From assembly GCF_003716325.1 (NCBI RefSeq), contig NZ_RDSR01000008.1, positions 1-64,000 on the forward strand: a stretch of DNA of 64,000 nt, read 5' to 3'. The stretch is from Cryobacterium tepidiphilum. Lineage in GTDB: Bacteria > Actinomycetota > Actinomycetes > Actinomycetales > Microbacteriaceae. The notes under the pieces are model-generated. The model saw only the letters and a list, made by a program, of their open reading frames with translations, had not been told where the DNA came from and made no database searches. This document shows positions 55,886 to 64,000 of this stretch, in pieces. The first letter of the stretch is position 1, and each line of letters starts with the position of its first letter. A program made the position numbers and the translations under genes.

Positions 55886-56422
55886 CTACCGCTCGCCGGT
55901 CGCGAACGCGTCGATCGCCGCGACGAGCCCGTCGACGTCGTAGGCGCCGTGCTTGCGGGTCAGCCGCCTCGTGCAGATGCGCCGTTGGGGCTTCTCCGCG
56001 CCGAGCACCGCCGAGGTGAGGTCGTTGACCTCGAGGATCTCCGAGACATCCGGCGCGAGCATGGGCAGCGAATCCCGGAACGGGATGGGGTTTGTTCGAC
56101 AGGAGCGACACCGTGCCGAGCGTGGCGGCGTGCCGGAGCGCCTCGATCGCCCCGGGATCCGCGTCATCGCCGCCGCGCGTGCCTCCTGCCACTGCGCGAG
56201 CGTCAGCGTCGTGCCGGTCACCTCCCGCCAGGCGTCCAGGTACTCCTCCGCGGAGTTATACTCGCCGGCATTCGCCGCCCGTTCGTGGCCGCCCACCCAC
56301 CAGGTTTTCGCGAGGTGATACTGGCTGGAGCCGACCAGCCTCGCCAGCGTGGGAAGCCGCTTGCGGAAGTCGTAGGCGTAGAGGGTCTTGTCGCAGTCGA
56401 AGAAGTAGACGTCGCCGCCCAT
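55886..56422 (-). pseudogene. HAD-superfamily hydrolase gene with two compensating indels
   Basis: The first part reads FFDCDKTLYAYDFRKRLPTLA (HAD motif I, DCDKT) and continues normally to AAMTR. Codons for about 56160-56094 are out of frame (22 residues of Arg/Ser noise), while the alternative frame gives DPGAIEALRHAATLGTVSLLSN, the expected HAD core; the original frame then resumes at NPIPFRDSLPML. A one-base loss near 56161 and an extra T at 56091-56093 would explain it. The C-terminus also lacks the acidic motif IV. I regard it as decayed, or as an assembly error. Confidence 0.75.
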
Positions 56423-56452
56423 CCCCCCAGTATTCCCCCACTCGGGCTGCAC

Positions 56453-56466
56453 TAGAATCGACCCCA
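56453..56466 (+). promoter_or_regulatory. -10 element close to the tsaC start
   Basis: TAGAAT (56453-56458) lies eight bases before the ATG at 56467, with no ribosome site. A leaderless or very short-leader transcript is likely. The -35 is not recognisable. Confidence 0.45.
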
Positions 56467-57159
56467 ATGGGACGCATCTACGACTGCTCGGTCGAATCTG
56501 AATACACGGCCGGCATGAGATTCGCACGCTCGGCCATCGGTCGTGGTGCGCTCGTCGTCATCCCCACCGACACGGTGTACGGCGTCGCAGCGGATGCCTT
56601 CAACCCGGCCGCCGTGCAGCGCCTGCTCGACGCGAAAGGGCGTGAGCGCACCTCGCCGCCGCCCGTGCTGATCCCGGCGATCGCGACCCTCGACGCGCTT
56701 GCCGACGGTGTCCCGGCCCCGGTGCGGGAGCTCGTCGCCGCATTCTGGCCCGGCGGCCTCACCGTGGTGCTGAAGGCCCAGCCGTCGCTTGCGTGGGATC
56801 TCGGGGAGACCAAGGGAACCGTCGCGCTCCGCATGCCGAGCAATCCCGTCGCCCTCGACCTCCTCGCCGAGACCGGGCCGCTCGCCGTCTCCTCCGCCAA
56901 CCGCACGGGCCTCCCGTCCGCCATCGATGCCCAGGGCGCCGAGGAGATGCTCGGAACCTCGGTGGCCGTCTACCTCGACGGGGGAGTGGCCGGCCTCGAC
57001 TACGAAGCCATCGGGGACCGCCCGGGCGACACGTCGTCGACCATCATCGATGCCACCGGCTTCGACACCGACGGCCGGGTGCGCATCGTGCGGAACGGCG
57101 TCGTGTCCCGCGCCGACATCGAAGCGGTCATCGGCGACGTGCTCGCCGACGCGCGGTAG
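56467..57159 (+). CDS. tsaC: L-threonylcarbamoyladenylate synthase (Sua5/YrdC family)
   Basis: This 230-residue enzyme makes the activated intermediate for t6A in tRNA from threonine, bicarbonate and ATP. The core has GALVVIPTDTVYGVAADAF (about 27-45, nucleotide-binding), then KGRERTSPPPVLI, FWPGGLTVVLKA, RMPSNPVALDLL and SSANRTG. The usual KxR and SxN residues (KGRER; SSAN) are present. It begins a plus-strand run with wecA and the atp genes, 3 bp before wecA. Confidence 0.95.
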   Translation: MGRIYDCSVESEYTAGMRFARSAIGRGALVVIPTDTVYGVAADAFNPAAVQRLLDAKGRERTSPPPVLIPAIATLDALADGVPAPVRELVAAFWPGGLTVVLKAQPSLAWDLGETKGTVALRMPSNPVALDLLAETGPLAVSSANRTGLPSAIDAQGAEEMLGTSVAVYLDGGVAGLDYEAIGDRPGDTSSTIIDATGFDTDGRVRIVRNGVVSRADIEAVIGDVLADAR

Positions 57160-57162
57160 GCC

Positions 57163-58422
57163 ATGACCCTTTTCGTCCTTCTCTCCCTCGTCGCCGCTGC
57201 CGTCACCTTCTGCCTGTCGGTCGTGGTGCTGAAGCTCAGCCTCCGCTACCGGCTGTATCCCAAGATCCGCGAGCGGGACGTGCACACCCGGCCGACCCCC
57301 CGCCTCGGCGGGATCGCGATGTTCCTCGGCATCCTGGTGGCGTTCCTCGTTTCCTACCTGGTCTCCGCGCAGTTCGCTCCGCTGCGACTCATCTTCACGA
57401 GCCCGCAACAGATCCTGGCCATCCTCGGGGCGGCGTTCCTCATCGTGCTCCTCGGCGTGGCCGACGACATATGGGACCTCGACTGGATGACCAAGCTCGC
57501 CGGGCAGTTCATCGCCGCCGGTCTCGTGGCCTGGCAGGGCGGCGTGCAGATCTATTCGCTGCCGATCGCGGGGCGCACCGTCGGCTCCGGGTGGATGTCG
57601 CTGGTCATCTCGATCGTCGCGATCGTGCTGGTCATGAACATGATCAACTTCATCGACGGGCTCGACGGACTCGTCACCGGGGTCGCGCTCATCGCCAATG
57701 GCACGTTCTTCCTCTACAGCTATCTCCTGGTGCGCGGCACGTCGCCCACCAACTACTTCAACCTCGCCTCCCTCATCGCCGCCATCCTGGTCGGGGCGTG
57801 CGTCGGCTTCCTGCCGCTCAACTGGCACCCGGCCAAGATGTTCATGGGCGACGCCGGAGCCCTGCTCGTCGGACTCCTGATGGCGACCTCCGCGATCGCC
57901 ATCACCGGGCAGATCGACCCGGCCGCCATCGACCGTTCGCAGCTGTTCCCCGCATTCATCCCGATCCTGCTGCCGGTGGCGATCCTGATCATTCCGCTGC
58001 TCGACTTCGGCCTGGCCGTCTTCCGCAGGGTGCGAGCCGGCAAGTCCCCGTTCAGCGCGGACCGCAAGCACCTGCACCATCGGCTGCTCGACATGGGGCA
58101 CACGCACCTGCACGCCGTGCTGATCTTCTACGGATGGACCGCCGCGGCATCCGTGGGCTGCCTGCTCTATTTCGTGCTGCCCGTGTACTTCCAACTGCCG
58201 ACCTGGTACGCCACGATCTTCCTCGTGACGGCACTCCTGGTCTGCACCATCGTCACCCTCGCCCCACTCGGCCGCCGCAAGGTCATCGAGGCGGCCAGCC
58301 AACGTTCCCCCGCGGGCGAGGCGGCCACATTCGACCCGCTCGACGCGGCCGGCCAGTCCCCGTCAGCTGCCACCGCCGCGTCGGTCGCCGTGCCGGATAC
58401 GACCCACCAGGAGAAGCCATGA
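57163..58422 (+). CDS. wecA: polyprenyl-phosphate GlcNAc-1-phosphate transferase (WecA/Rfe-like)
   Basis: This 419-residue enzyme starts cell-wall polymer linkage units by attaching GlcNAc-1-phosphate to decaprenyl or undecaprenyl phosphate. It has about ten or eleven membrane helices. The conserved catalytic residues are in GVADDIWDLDW, NMINFIDGLDGLVTG and FMGDAGALLVGL, and the late HLHHRLLDMGHTH. A Pro/Ala-rich cytoplasmic tail of about 45 residues is not conserved. It overlaps the next gene at ATGA. Confidence 0.94.
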   Translation: MTLFVLLSLVAAAVTFCLSVVVLKLSLRYRLYPKIRERDVHTRPTPRLGGIAMFLGILVAFLVSYLVSAQFAPLRLIFTSPQQILAILGAAFLIVLLGVADDIWDLDWMTKLAGQFIAAGLVAWQGGVQIYSLPIAGRTVGSGWMSLVISIVAIVLVMNMINFIDGLDGLVTGVALIANGTFFLYSYLLVRGTSPTNYFNLASLIAAILVGACVGFLPLNWHPAKMFMGDAGALLVGLLMATSAIAITGQIDPAAIDRSQLFPAFIPILLPVAILIIPLLDFGLAVFRRVRAGKSPFSADRKHLHHRLLDMGHTHLHAVLIFYGWTAAASVGCLLYFVLPVYFQLPTWYATIFLVTALLVCTIVTLAPLGRRKVIEAASQRSPAGEAATFDPLDAAGQSPSAATAASVAVPDTTHQEKP

Positions 58423-58883
58423 GCAGCCCCACCTTCCAGCCCACCTCGGTTCCCGTGCTGAAACGCATCCTTGTCTGGGGCGGCCTCGTCGCCGTCGCCA
58501 TCGCCGTCGTTGGCGCCGTCCTCGGCGGCATCTACGCCGGAGGCACGGGCGTGGTGAGCGCCCTCATCGGCACCGCCATGGCCCTCGTCTTCACGGGCAT
58601 CACCGCGGCGAGCATCATCATCGCCAACCGCTTCGCCGGCAGCGAGCTGTACGTGGGCGCATTCTTCGGCATCGTCATGGGCGGTTGGCTGCTGAAGTTC
58701 GTCGTCTTCCTCATCCTCATCGTGGTGCTGAGCGGGCAGCCCTGGCTCAACCCGCTCGTACTGTTCCTGAGCATCGTCGCCGGCGTCATCGCGTCCCTCG
58801 TCGTGGACGTCGTGGTGGTCATGAAGAGCCGCGTCACCTACGCCAGCGACGTCACACTGCCGCAGGTTCCGCACGACCAGTAG
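58419..58883 (+). CDS. small membrane protein upstream of the ATP synthase operon (AtpI-like)
   Basis: This 154-residue protein has four transmembrane helices (about 17-40, 45-70, 83-105, 112-135). Position just before atpB and the general layout fit AtpI-type proteins, which assist c-ring assembly; sequence similarity is too weak for certainty. AGGAGAA precedes the ATG. The 99 bp to atpB hold a hairpin (58886-58906) and AT-rich promoter-like sequence. Confidence 0.8.
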   Translation: MSSPTFQPTSVPVLKRILVWGGLVAVAIAVVGAVLGGIYAGGTGVVSALIGTAMALVFTGITAASIIIANRFAGSELYVGAFFGIVMGGWLLKFVVFLILIVVLSGQPWLNPLVLFLSIVAGVIASLVVDVVVVMKSRVTYASDVTLPQVPHDQ

Positions 58884-58885
58884 CG

Positions 58886-58906
58886 CCCGCCGACCGATTG
58901 GGCGGG
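58886..58906 (+). terminator. weak hairpin after the AtpI-like gene
   Basis: CCCGCC (58886-58891) pairs with GGCGGG (58901-58906), followed by ACGCGCCCTTTATT. The T-run is broken, so it may attenuate rather than end transcription. The downstream TACAGTATGTAG could belong to the atpB promoter. Confidence 0.4.
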
Positions 58907-58982
58907 ACGCGCCCTTTATTGCTACAGTATGTAGAGATTCCCCCGGCTTGCAGTTGTTTCTACGCTGCCGAATGCCGGCCCC

Positions 58983-59846
58983 ATGTTCGTCGCCCGGAGA
59001 GCAGAGCTCACCGCCCCGAAACAGGAGATAGCGCTGCTAGAAACCGCTGTGAACCTGCTTGTCCCGTCCGCAACAGGCGACGGCGGCTTCGTCGGTCCCA
59101 CGATCAATGAGTTCTTCCCCGAGGTCATCGCCTTCGCGGGAACGCCGTTCGAGATCAACCGGGTCATCCTGATCCGCTTCTTCGCCATCATCGTGCTGAT
59201 GCTGGTGTTCTGGATCGGCACGCGCCGCATGAAGGTCGTCCCGACCCGCTGGCAGAGCATCGCCGAGATGGGGCTCGACTTCACCCGGGTGAACATCGCC
59301 GAAGACCTCCTCGGCGAGAAGGACGGCAAGCGGTTCCTGCCGCTCATCACCACCGTGTTCTTCATGGTGCTGTTCATGAACCTCACCGGCATCATCCCGT
59401 TCTTGAACCTCGCCGGCACCTCCGTCATCGGCGTGCCGCTCGTGCTCGCGATCATCGCGTACTGCTCGTTCATCTACGCCGGCATCAACCGCAACGGCGG
59501 CAGGTTCTTCAAGAACGCCCTGTTCCCGCCCGGTGTGCCCAAGGTCCTCTACATCGTGGTGACGCCGATCGAGTTCATCTCGACGTTCGTCATCCGGCCC
59601 GTCACGCTCACGCTCCGACTCATGATGAACATGGTCGTGGGCCACCTCCTCCTGGTGCTCTTCTTCCTGGCCACCCAGTTCTTCTTCTTCGAAGCCACTG
59701 GCGGCTTCAAGCTGTTCGGCGTCGGAACGATCGCGTTCGGCCTGGCCTTCACCCTGTTCGAAGTGCTGATCGCCGTCCTGCAGGCCTACGTCTTCGCCAT
59801 TCTCACCACTGTTTACATTCAGCTTGCCCTGCTTGACGAACACTAA
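58983..59846 (+). CDS. atpB: ATP synthase F0 subunit a
   Basis: This 287-residue membrane subunit provides the proton half-channels. Five or six helices are visible, and the essential Arg is in RPVTLTLRLMMNMVVGH (about residue 215). The ATG at 58983 has no ribosome site; a GTG at 59049 in the same frame would remove 22 residues and may be the real start. It begins the atpB-E-F-H-A-G run. Confidence 0.95.
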   Translation: MFVARRAELTAPKQEIALLETAVNLLVPSATGDGGFVGPTINEFFPEVIAFAGTPFEINRVILIRFFAIIVLMLVFWIGTRRMKVVPTRWQSIAEMGLDFTRVNIAEDLLGEKDGKRFLPLITTVFFMVLFMNLTGIIPFLNLAGTSVIGVPLVLAIIAYCSFIYAGINRNGGRFFKNALFPPGVPKVLYIVVTPIEFISTFVIRPVTLTLRLMMNMVVGHLLLVLFFLATQFFFFEATGGFKLFGVGTIAFGLAFTLFEVLIAVLQAYVFAILTTVYIQLALLDEH

Positions 59847-59850
59847 ATAA

Positions 59851-60138
<288 letters not shown>

Positions 60139-60167
60139 GCCGCTTCTTCCCTTAGTTAGGACGCACG

Positions 60168-60734
60168 ATGTTCCCTGCAGTGCTCGCAGCTGCCGCCGAG
60201 GGTGAGCAGCACAACCCGCTCATCCCCGCCTGGCCCGACATCATCTGGTCAGCGGTCTGCTTCGCGGTGGTCTTGTTCTTCTTCTTCAAGATCGCACTCC
60301 CGCGCATGCAGAAACTCCTCGACGCGCGCTCCGAGGCCATCGAGGGCAACATCGCCAAAGCGGATGACGCGCAGCGCAAGGCCGAAGCTGCCCTCGAGCA
60401 GTACACGGCCCAGCTGGCCGAGGCGCGCGCCGAAGCCAGCCGCATCCGTGAGCAGGCTCGCGCCGATGGGCAGGAGATCCTCGCCGAGCTCAAGGAGCAG
60501 GCAACGACGGAGGCCGCGCGCATCAGCGCCAGCGCCACCGCCCAGATCGAGGCCGAACGGCAGTCGGCCCTCGTGTCGCTCCGCTCCGAGGTCGGAAGCC
60601 TCGCCATCGACCTCGCATCGGGCGTCATCGGCGAAAGCCTGACCGACGACGCCAAGGCCGCCGCCGTCGTCGACCGGTTCCTGGCCGACCTCGAGGCGTC
60701 CGAAGCAGCAGCGCCGTCGGCGAGGAAGAGCTGA
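60168..60734 (+). CDS. atpF: ATP synthase F0 subunit b
   Basis: This 188-residue peripheral stalk protein has one N-terminal membrane helix (about 22-42, DIIWSAVCFAVVLFFFFKIA) followed by a charged coiled coil. It dimerises and holds F1 to F0. The short N-terminus before the helix is typical of actinobacteria. It lies 29 bp after atpE and 4 bp before atpH. Confidence 0.96.
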   Translation: MFPAVLAAAAEGEQHNPLIPAWPDIIWSAVCFAVVLFFFFKIALPRMQKLLDARSEAIEGNIAKADDAQRKAEAALEQYTAQLAEARAEASRIREQARADGQEILAELKEQATTEAARISASATAQIEAERQSALVSLRSEVGSLAIDLASGVIGESLTDDAKAAAVVDRFLADLEASEAAAPSARKS

Positions 60735-60738
60735 CAGC

Positions 60739-61533
60739 ATGAGAAGCGCCACCAGAGAGGCCCTGTCCACAGCAAGGGCCGAACTCGCCGCCATGGGCGC
60801 GGTCGACCTGGCGACGGGGGAGAACCTGTTCGAGGCGGCACGCGCCATCGGGAACTCGTTCCAGCTGCTCGGAGCACTGAGCGACCCCGTTGCGGATTCG
60901 TCCGCGAAGGTCGCCCTGGTCGACGCCGTGTTCACCAAGGCCGTGACGCCGAACGCATTGCGTCTCCTGGAGACGGTGGCCGGGGGCCGCTGGTCCGGCA
61001 GTGACGACCTCCTTTCCGGCATCGAAGACCTCGGACTCCGTTCGGTGGCGATCTCGGCACCCGCGAACACCCGGATCGAAGCGGAGCTCTTCACCGTCCA
61101 GGCGATCGTGTCGTCGGACGACGGACTGGAGCTCGCCCTCTCCGACAAGCTCGGCCGCAGCGAGGCGAAGGCCGGACTCGTCGAGTCGCTCCTGGACGGC
61201 AAGGCCTCCGCGCAGACCGTGGCGATCGTGCGGCACCTCGTGCTGCTTCCCCGTGGCCGCCGGATCGGCGAGATGCTCGACTACGCGGCATCCGTTGTCG
61301 CCGACCAGGCCGACACCATCATCGCGACCGTCACGAGCGCAGGGCCCATCGACGCCCCGCGGCTGGACCGCCTGAAGGCGGGCCTGGCACGCCGATACGG
61401 GCGGGACATCACCGTGAACCAGGTCATCGACCCCAGCGTCGTCGGTGGACTTCGCGTTCAGATCGGCGATGATGTCATTGACGGCAGCGTCGCGACGCGC
61501 CTGCACGACCTCAAACTTCAACTCGCCGGCTGA
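60739..61533 (+). CDS. atpH: ATP synthase F1 subunit delta
   Basis: This 264-residue stalk subunit joins the b dimer to the alpha subunits. At 264 residues it is longer than the usual 180, as is common in actinobacteria, because of a helical extension in the middle. The conserved C-terminal block IDPSVVGGLRVQIGDDVIDGS is clear. It lies 4 bp after atpF. Confidence 0.95.
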   Translation: MRSATREALSTARAELAAMGAVDLATGENLFEAARAIGNSFQLLGALSDPVADSSAKVALVDAVFTKAVTPNALRLLETVAGGRWSGSDDLLSGIEDLGLRSVAISAPANTRIEAELFTVQAIVSSDDGLELALSDKLGRSEAKAGLVESLLDGKASAQTVAIVRHLVLLPRGRRIGEMLDYAASVVADQADTIIATVTSAGPIDAPRLDRLKAGLARRYGRDITVNQVIDPSVVGGLRVQIGDDVIDGSVATRLHDLKLQLAG

Positions 61534-61617
61534 TACCGGCCGCGTAGAACACACTCACGACGGAACCGGTGCGTTCCGGTATAAGCAACCTGTACAGGTA
61601 AGTGCAGAAAAGGGAAG

Positions 61618-63258
61618 ATGATGGCAGAACTAACGATCAGCCCCACTGAGATCCGCGATGCTCTCAAGGATTTCGTCAAGTCCTATGAGCCGGACAAGGC
61701 ATCGACGACCGAGGTCGGCTACGTCACCAACGCCGGCGACGGCATCGCCCACGTCGAGGGTCTCCCCAGCGTGATGGCCAACGAGCTGATCAAGTTCTCC
61801 GACGGCACGCTGGGCCTGGCCCAGAACCTCGACGAAGACGAGATCGGCGTCGTCGTGCTCGGCGACTTCAACGGCATCGTCGAGGGCATGGAAGTCCAGC
61901 GCACGGGCGAGGTCCTCTCGGTCCCCGTCGGCGACGGCTACCTCGGTCGCGTCGTCGACCCGCTGGGCGCCCCGATCGACGGTCTCGGCGAGATCGCCAC
62001 CGAGGGCCGCCGCGCGCTCGAACTGCAGGCCCCGGGCGTCATGCAGCGCAAGAGCGTGCACGAGCCGATGCAGACCGGCATCAAGGCGATCGACGCCATG
62101 ATCCCCGTCGGCCGCGGACAGCGCCAGCTCATCATCGGTGACCGCCAGACCGGCAAGACGGCCATCGCGATCGACACCATCATCAACCAGCGCGCGAACT
62201 GGGAGTCGGGCGACCCGGCGAAGCAGGTGCGCTGCATCTACGTCGCGATCGGCCAGAAGGGCTCCACCATCGCCTCGGTGAAGGGCGCCCTCGAGGATGC
62301 CGGAGCGATGGAGTACACCACCATCGTCGCCGCTCCCGCGTCCGACCCCGCCGGCTTCAAGTACCTTGCCCCCTACACCGGCTCGGCCATCGGCCAGCAC
62401 TGGATGTACGCGGGCAAGCACGTGCTCATCGTCTTCGACGACCTGTCCAAGCAGGCCGAGGCCTACCGCGCCGTGTCGCTGCTGCTGCGCCGCCCGCCGG
62501 GACGTGAGGCCTACCCCGGCGACGTCTTCTACCTGCACTCGCGCCTCCTGGAGCGTTGCGCGAAGCTCTCCGACGAACTGGGCGCCGGCTCGATGACGGG
62601 CCTGCCCATCATCGAGACCAAGGCGAACGACGTTTCCGCTTACATCCCGACCAACGTGATCTCGATCACCGACGGCCAGATCTTCCTCCAGTCCGACCTC
62701 TTCAACGCCAACCAGCGCCCAGCGGTCGACGTCGGAATCTCGGTGTCCCGCGTCGGCGGCGACGCCCAGGTGAAGTCCATCAAGAAGGTCTCCGGCACGC
62801 TCAAGCTCGAGCTGGCCCAGTACCGCTCGCTCGAGGCGTTCGCGATGTTCGCGTCGGACCTCGACCCGGCCAGCCGTCGCCAGCTTGCCCGTGGCGCCCG
62901 GCTCACGGAGCTCCTCAAGCAGCCTCAGTACTCGCCGTACCCGGTCGAGGACCAGGTCGTCTCGATCTGGGCCGGAACCAACGGCAAGCTCGACGAGGTG
63001 CCGGTGGAGGACGTGCTGCGTTTCGAGCGGGAACTGCTCGACTACCTGGGCCGCCACACCGACATCCTCACGACGCTGCGCGAGACCAACGTGCTGACCG
63101 ACGAGGTCGTCACCGCCCTCGACGGCGCCGTCGACACCTTCAAGCTGGAGTTCCAGACGGGCGCCGGCAAGCCGCTCGCCTCGGTCGGCCACGAGGAGTT
63201 CGCTCCCATCGACGCCGCCGACGTGAGCCAGGAGAAGATTGTGAAGCACAAGCGCTGA
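61618..63258 (+). CDS. atpA: ATP synthase F1 subunit alpha
   Basis: This 546-residue subunit forms the noncatalytic nucleotide sites of F1. The P-loop GDRQTGKT (about 170-177) and the signature [14 protein letters not shown] are present. Two consecutive ATG codons start the frame; AAAGGGAAG precedes them. The gap from atpH (84 bp) includes a short AT-rich segment but no clear promoter. Confidence 0.97.
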   Translation: MMAELTISPTEIRDALKDFVKSYEPDKASTTEVGYVTNAGDGIAHVEGLPSVMANELIKFSDGTLGLAQNLDEDEIGVVVLGDFNGIVEGMEVQRTGEVLSVPVGDGYLGRVVDPLGAPIDGLGEIATEGRRALELQAPGVMQRKSVHEPMQTGIKAIDAMIPVGRGQRQLIIGDRQTGKTAIAIDTIINQRANWESGDPAKQVRCIYVAIGQKGSTIASVKGALEDAGAMEYTTIVAAPASDPAGFKYLAPYTGSAIGQHWMYAGKHVLIVFDDLSKQAEAYRAVSLLLRRPPGREAYPGDVFYLHSRLLERCAKLSDELGAGSMTGLPIIETKANDVSAYIPTNVISITDGQIFLQSDLFNANQRPAVDVGISVSRVGGDAQVKSIKKVSGTLKLELAQYRSLEAFAMFASDLDPASRRQLARGARLTELLKQPQYSPYPVEDQVVSIWAGTNGKLDEVPVEDVLRFERELLDYLGRHTDILTTLRETNVLTDEVVTALDGAVDTFKLEFQTGAGKPLASVGHEEFAPIDAADVSQEKIVKHKR

Positions 63259-63321
63259 TCCTGCCGATCACCGCTTGATTCCACACACGACCACACTGCA
63301 ACCAGGAAGCACAGGAGACAC

Positions 63322-64000
63322 ATGGGAGCGCAACTTCGGGTCTACCGGCAGAAGATCAAGTCTGCCCAGACGACCAAGAAGATCACTCGGGCCATGGAGC
63401 TGATCTCCGCCTCGCGTATCCAGAAGGCGCAGGCGCGGGTCGCCGCGTCCACGCCGTATTCCCGCGCCATCACGCGTGCCGTGTCGGCCGTGGCGACGTA
63501 CTCCAACGTCGACCACGTGCTCACCACGGAGCCGGAGACCATCGAGCGCGCCGCGATCGTGATCTTCTCCTCGGACCGCGGACTGGCGGGTGCCTTCAGC
63601 TCGCAGGTGCTGCGCGAGGCCGAGGAGCTCGCCGAGCTCTTGCGGGGCCAGGGCAAGGAAGTCGCGTACTTCCTCGTCGGGCGCAAGGCGACCGCGTACT
63701 TCAACTTCCGCAAGCGCGCCTCCGAGAAGACGTGGACCGGCGGGACCGACCAGCCGCAGTTCGAGTCGGCCCGGGAGATCGGCGAGGTGCTGCTGGAGAG
63801 CTTCCTGCGCGACGCGGGCGACGGCGGCGTGGATGAGATCCACCTGGTCTACAACCGTTTCGTCAGCATGGTGACCCAGACGCCTCAGGTCGTGCGCCTG
63901 CTGCCTCTCGAGGTCGTCGAAGGCGTGGAGGAACCCGAAGCCGGCGACATCCTTCCGCTGTACGAGTTCGAACCCGACGCGGCGACCGTCCTCGACGGGC
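63322..64000 (+). CDS. atpG: ATP synthase F1 subunit gamma (partial, cut by window end)
   Basis: The first about 226 residues of the rotor shaft are present: [20 protein letters not shown] and [14 protein letters not shown] at the N-terminal coiled coil, and the Rossmann-like [17 protein letters not shown]. The C-terminal helix lies beyond 64000. ACAGGAGACAC precedes the ATG. atpD and atpC are expected next. Confidence 0.97.
   Translation, partial: MGAQLRVYRQKIKSAQTTKKITRAMELISASRIQKAQARVAASTPYSRAITRAVSAVATYSNVDHVLTTEPETIERAAIVIFSSDRGLAGAFSSQVLREAEELAELLRGQGKEVAYFLVGRKATAYFNFRKRASEKTWTGGTDQPQFESAREIGEVLLESFLRDAGDGGVDEIHLVYNRFVSMVTQTPQVVRLLPLEVVEGVEEPEAGDILPLYEFEPDAATVLDG

Overview
The window is high-GC actinobacterial chromosome, most likely from the family Microbacteriaceae (genus not resolved). 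The evidence is a SigK/RskA-type sigma system, a Rho with a very long disordered N-terminal insert, the order thrB-rho-prfA-prmC-tsaC-wecA-atp, a DUF222-HNH gene of the kind multiplied in this family, many GTG starts, several apparently leaderless promoters, and a very frequent octamer GCGGATGC/GCATCCGY. The right end (about 40.3-64 kb) is conserved core. The left and middle parts are mixed, and 33-40.3 kb looks accessory.

Layout. 0.1-4.5 kb: a short-chain dehydrogenase, an amidase, and a Fur-family regulator with katA behind a perfect palindromic operator. 4.6-9.6 kb: an iron-uptake operon (siderophore-interacting reductase, lipoprotein binding protein, two FecCD permeases, ATPase) under tandem DtxR/IdeR-like boxes. 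9.8-17 kb: hypothetical genes, enoyl-CoA hydratase, an arginase-fold enzyme, pspA with a TPM-domain membrane protein, and a class I glutamine amidotransferase. 17-21 kb: a complete rskA-sigK-dipZ operon divergent from a fasciclin (MPT70-like) lipoprotein; both directions carry the same CAATCC-N15-(C/A)CGAAC element. 21-26.7 kb: MFS transporter, VOC protein, a second SigK-like sigma factor with no anti-sigma partner, an OhrR-like MarR regulator with a FUSC-type transporter broken by an in-frame TGA, and a NYN-LOTUS protein. 26.8-33.4 kb: two VOC proteins, an acetyltransferase, small membrane proteins, a DUF2975/XRE pair, and a very large zinc-ribbon membrane protein with a one-base frameshift. 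33.4-40.3 kb: GrpB-like protein, DUF222-HNH endonuclease preceded by a possible leaderless leader peptide, luciferase-like oxidoreductase, DUF4143 ATPase, and a GntR/membrane-protein pair, ending at tRNA-Arg(CCG).

40.4-64 kb: lipoprotein, argS, an LmeA-like protein, then lysA-hom-thrC-thrB (aspartate-family amino acids), rho and prfA. A minus-strand block (cysK, cysE, clpS, DUF2017) separates prfA from prmC. Then come a decayed HAD gene with two compensating indels, tsaC, wecA, an AtpI-like protein and atpB-E-F-H-A-G; atpG runs off the right edge.

Several intergenic regions hold long stem-loop or repeat elements (1-45, 4499-4558, 9639-9782, 13044-13105, 16054-16113, 55791-55847) that encode nothing visible. 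At least two belong to families with more than one copy here. Three genes are interrupted (FUSC, the large membrane protein, HAD); each may be real decay or an assembly error. No CRISPR array, rRNA, integrase or transposase gene was found.
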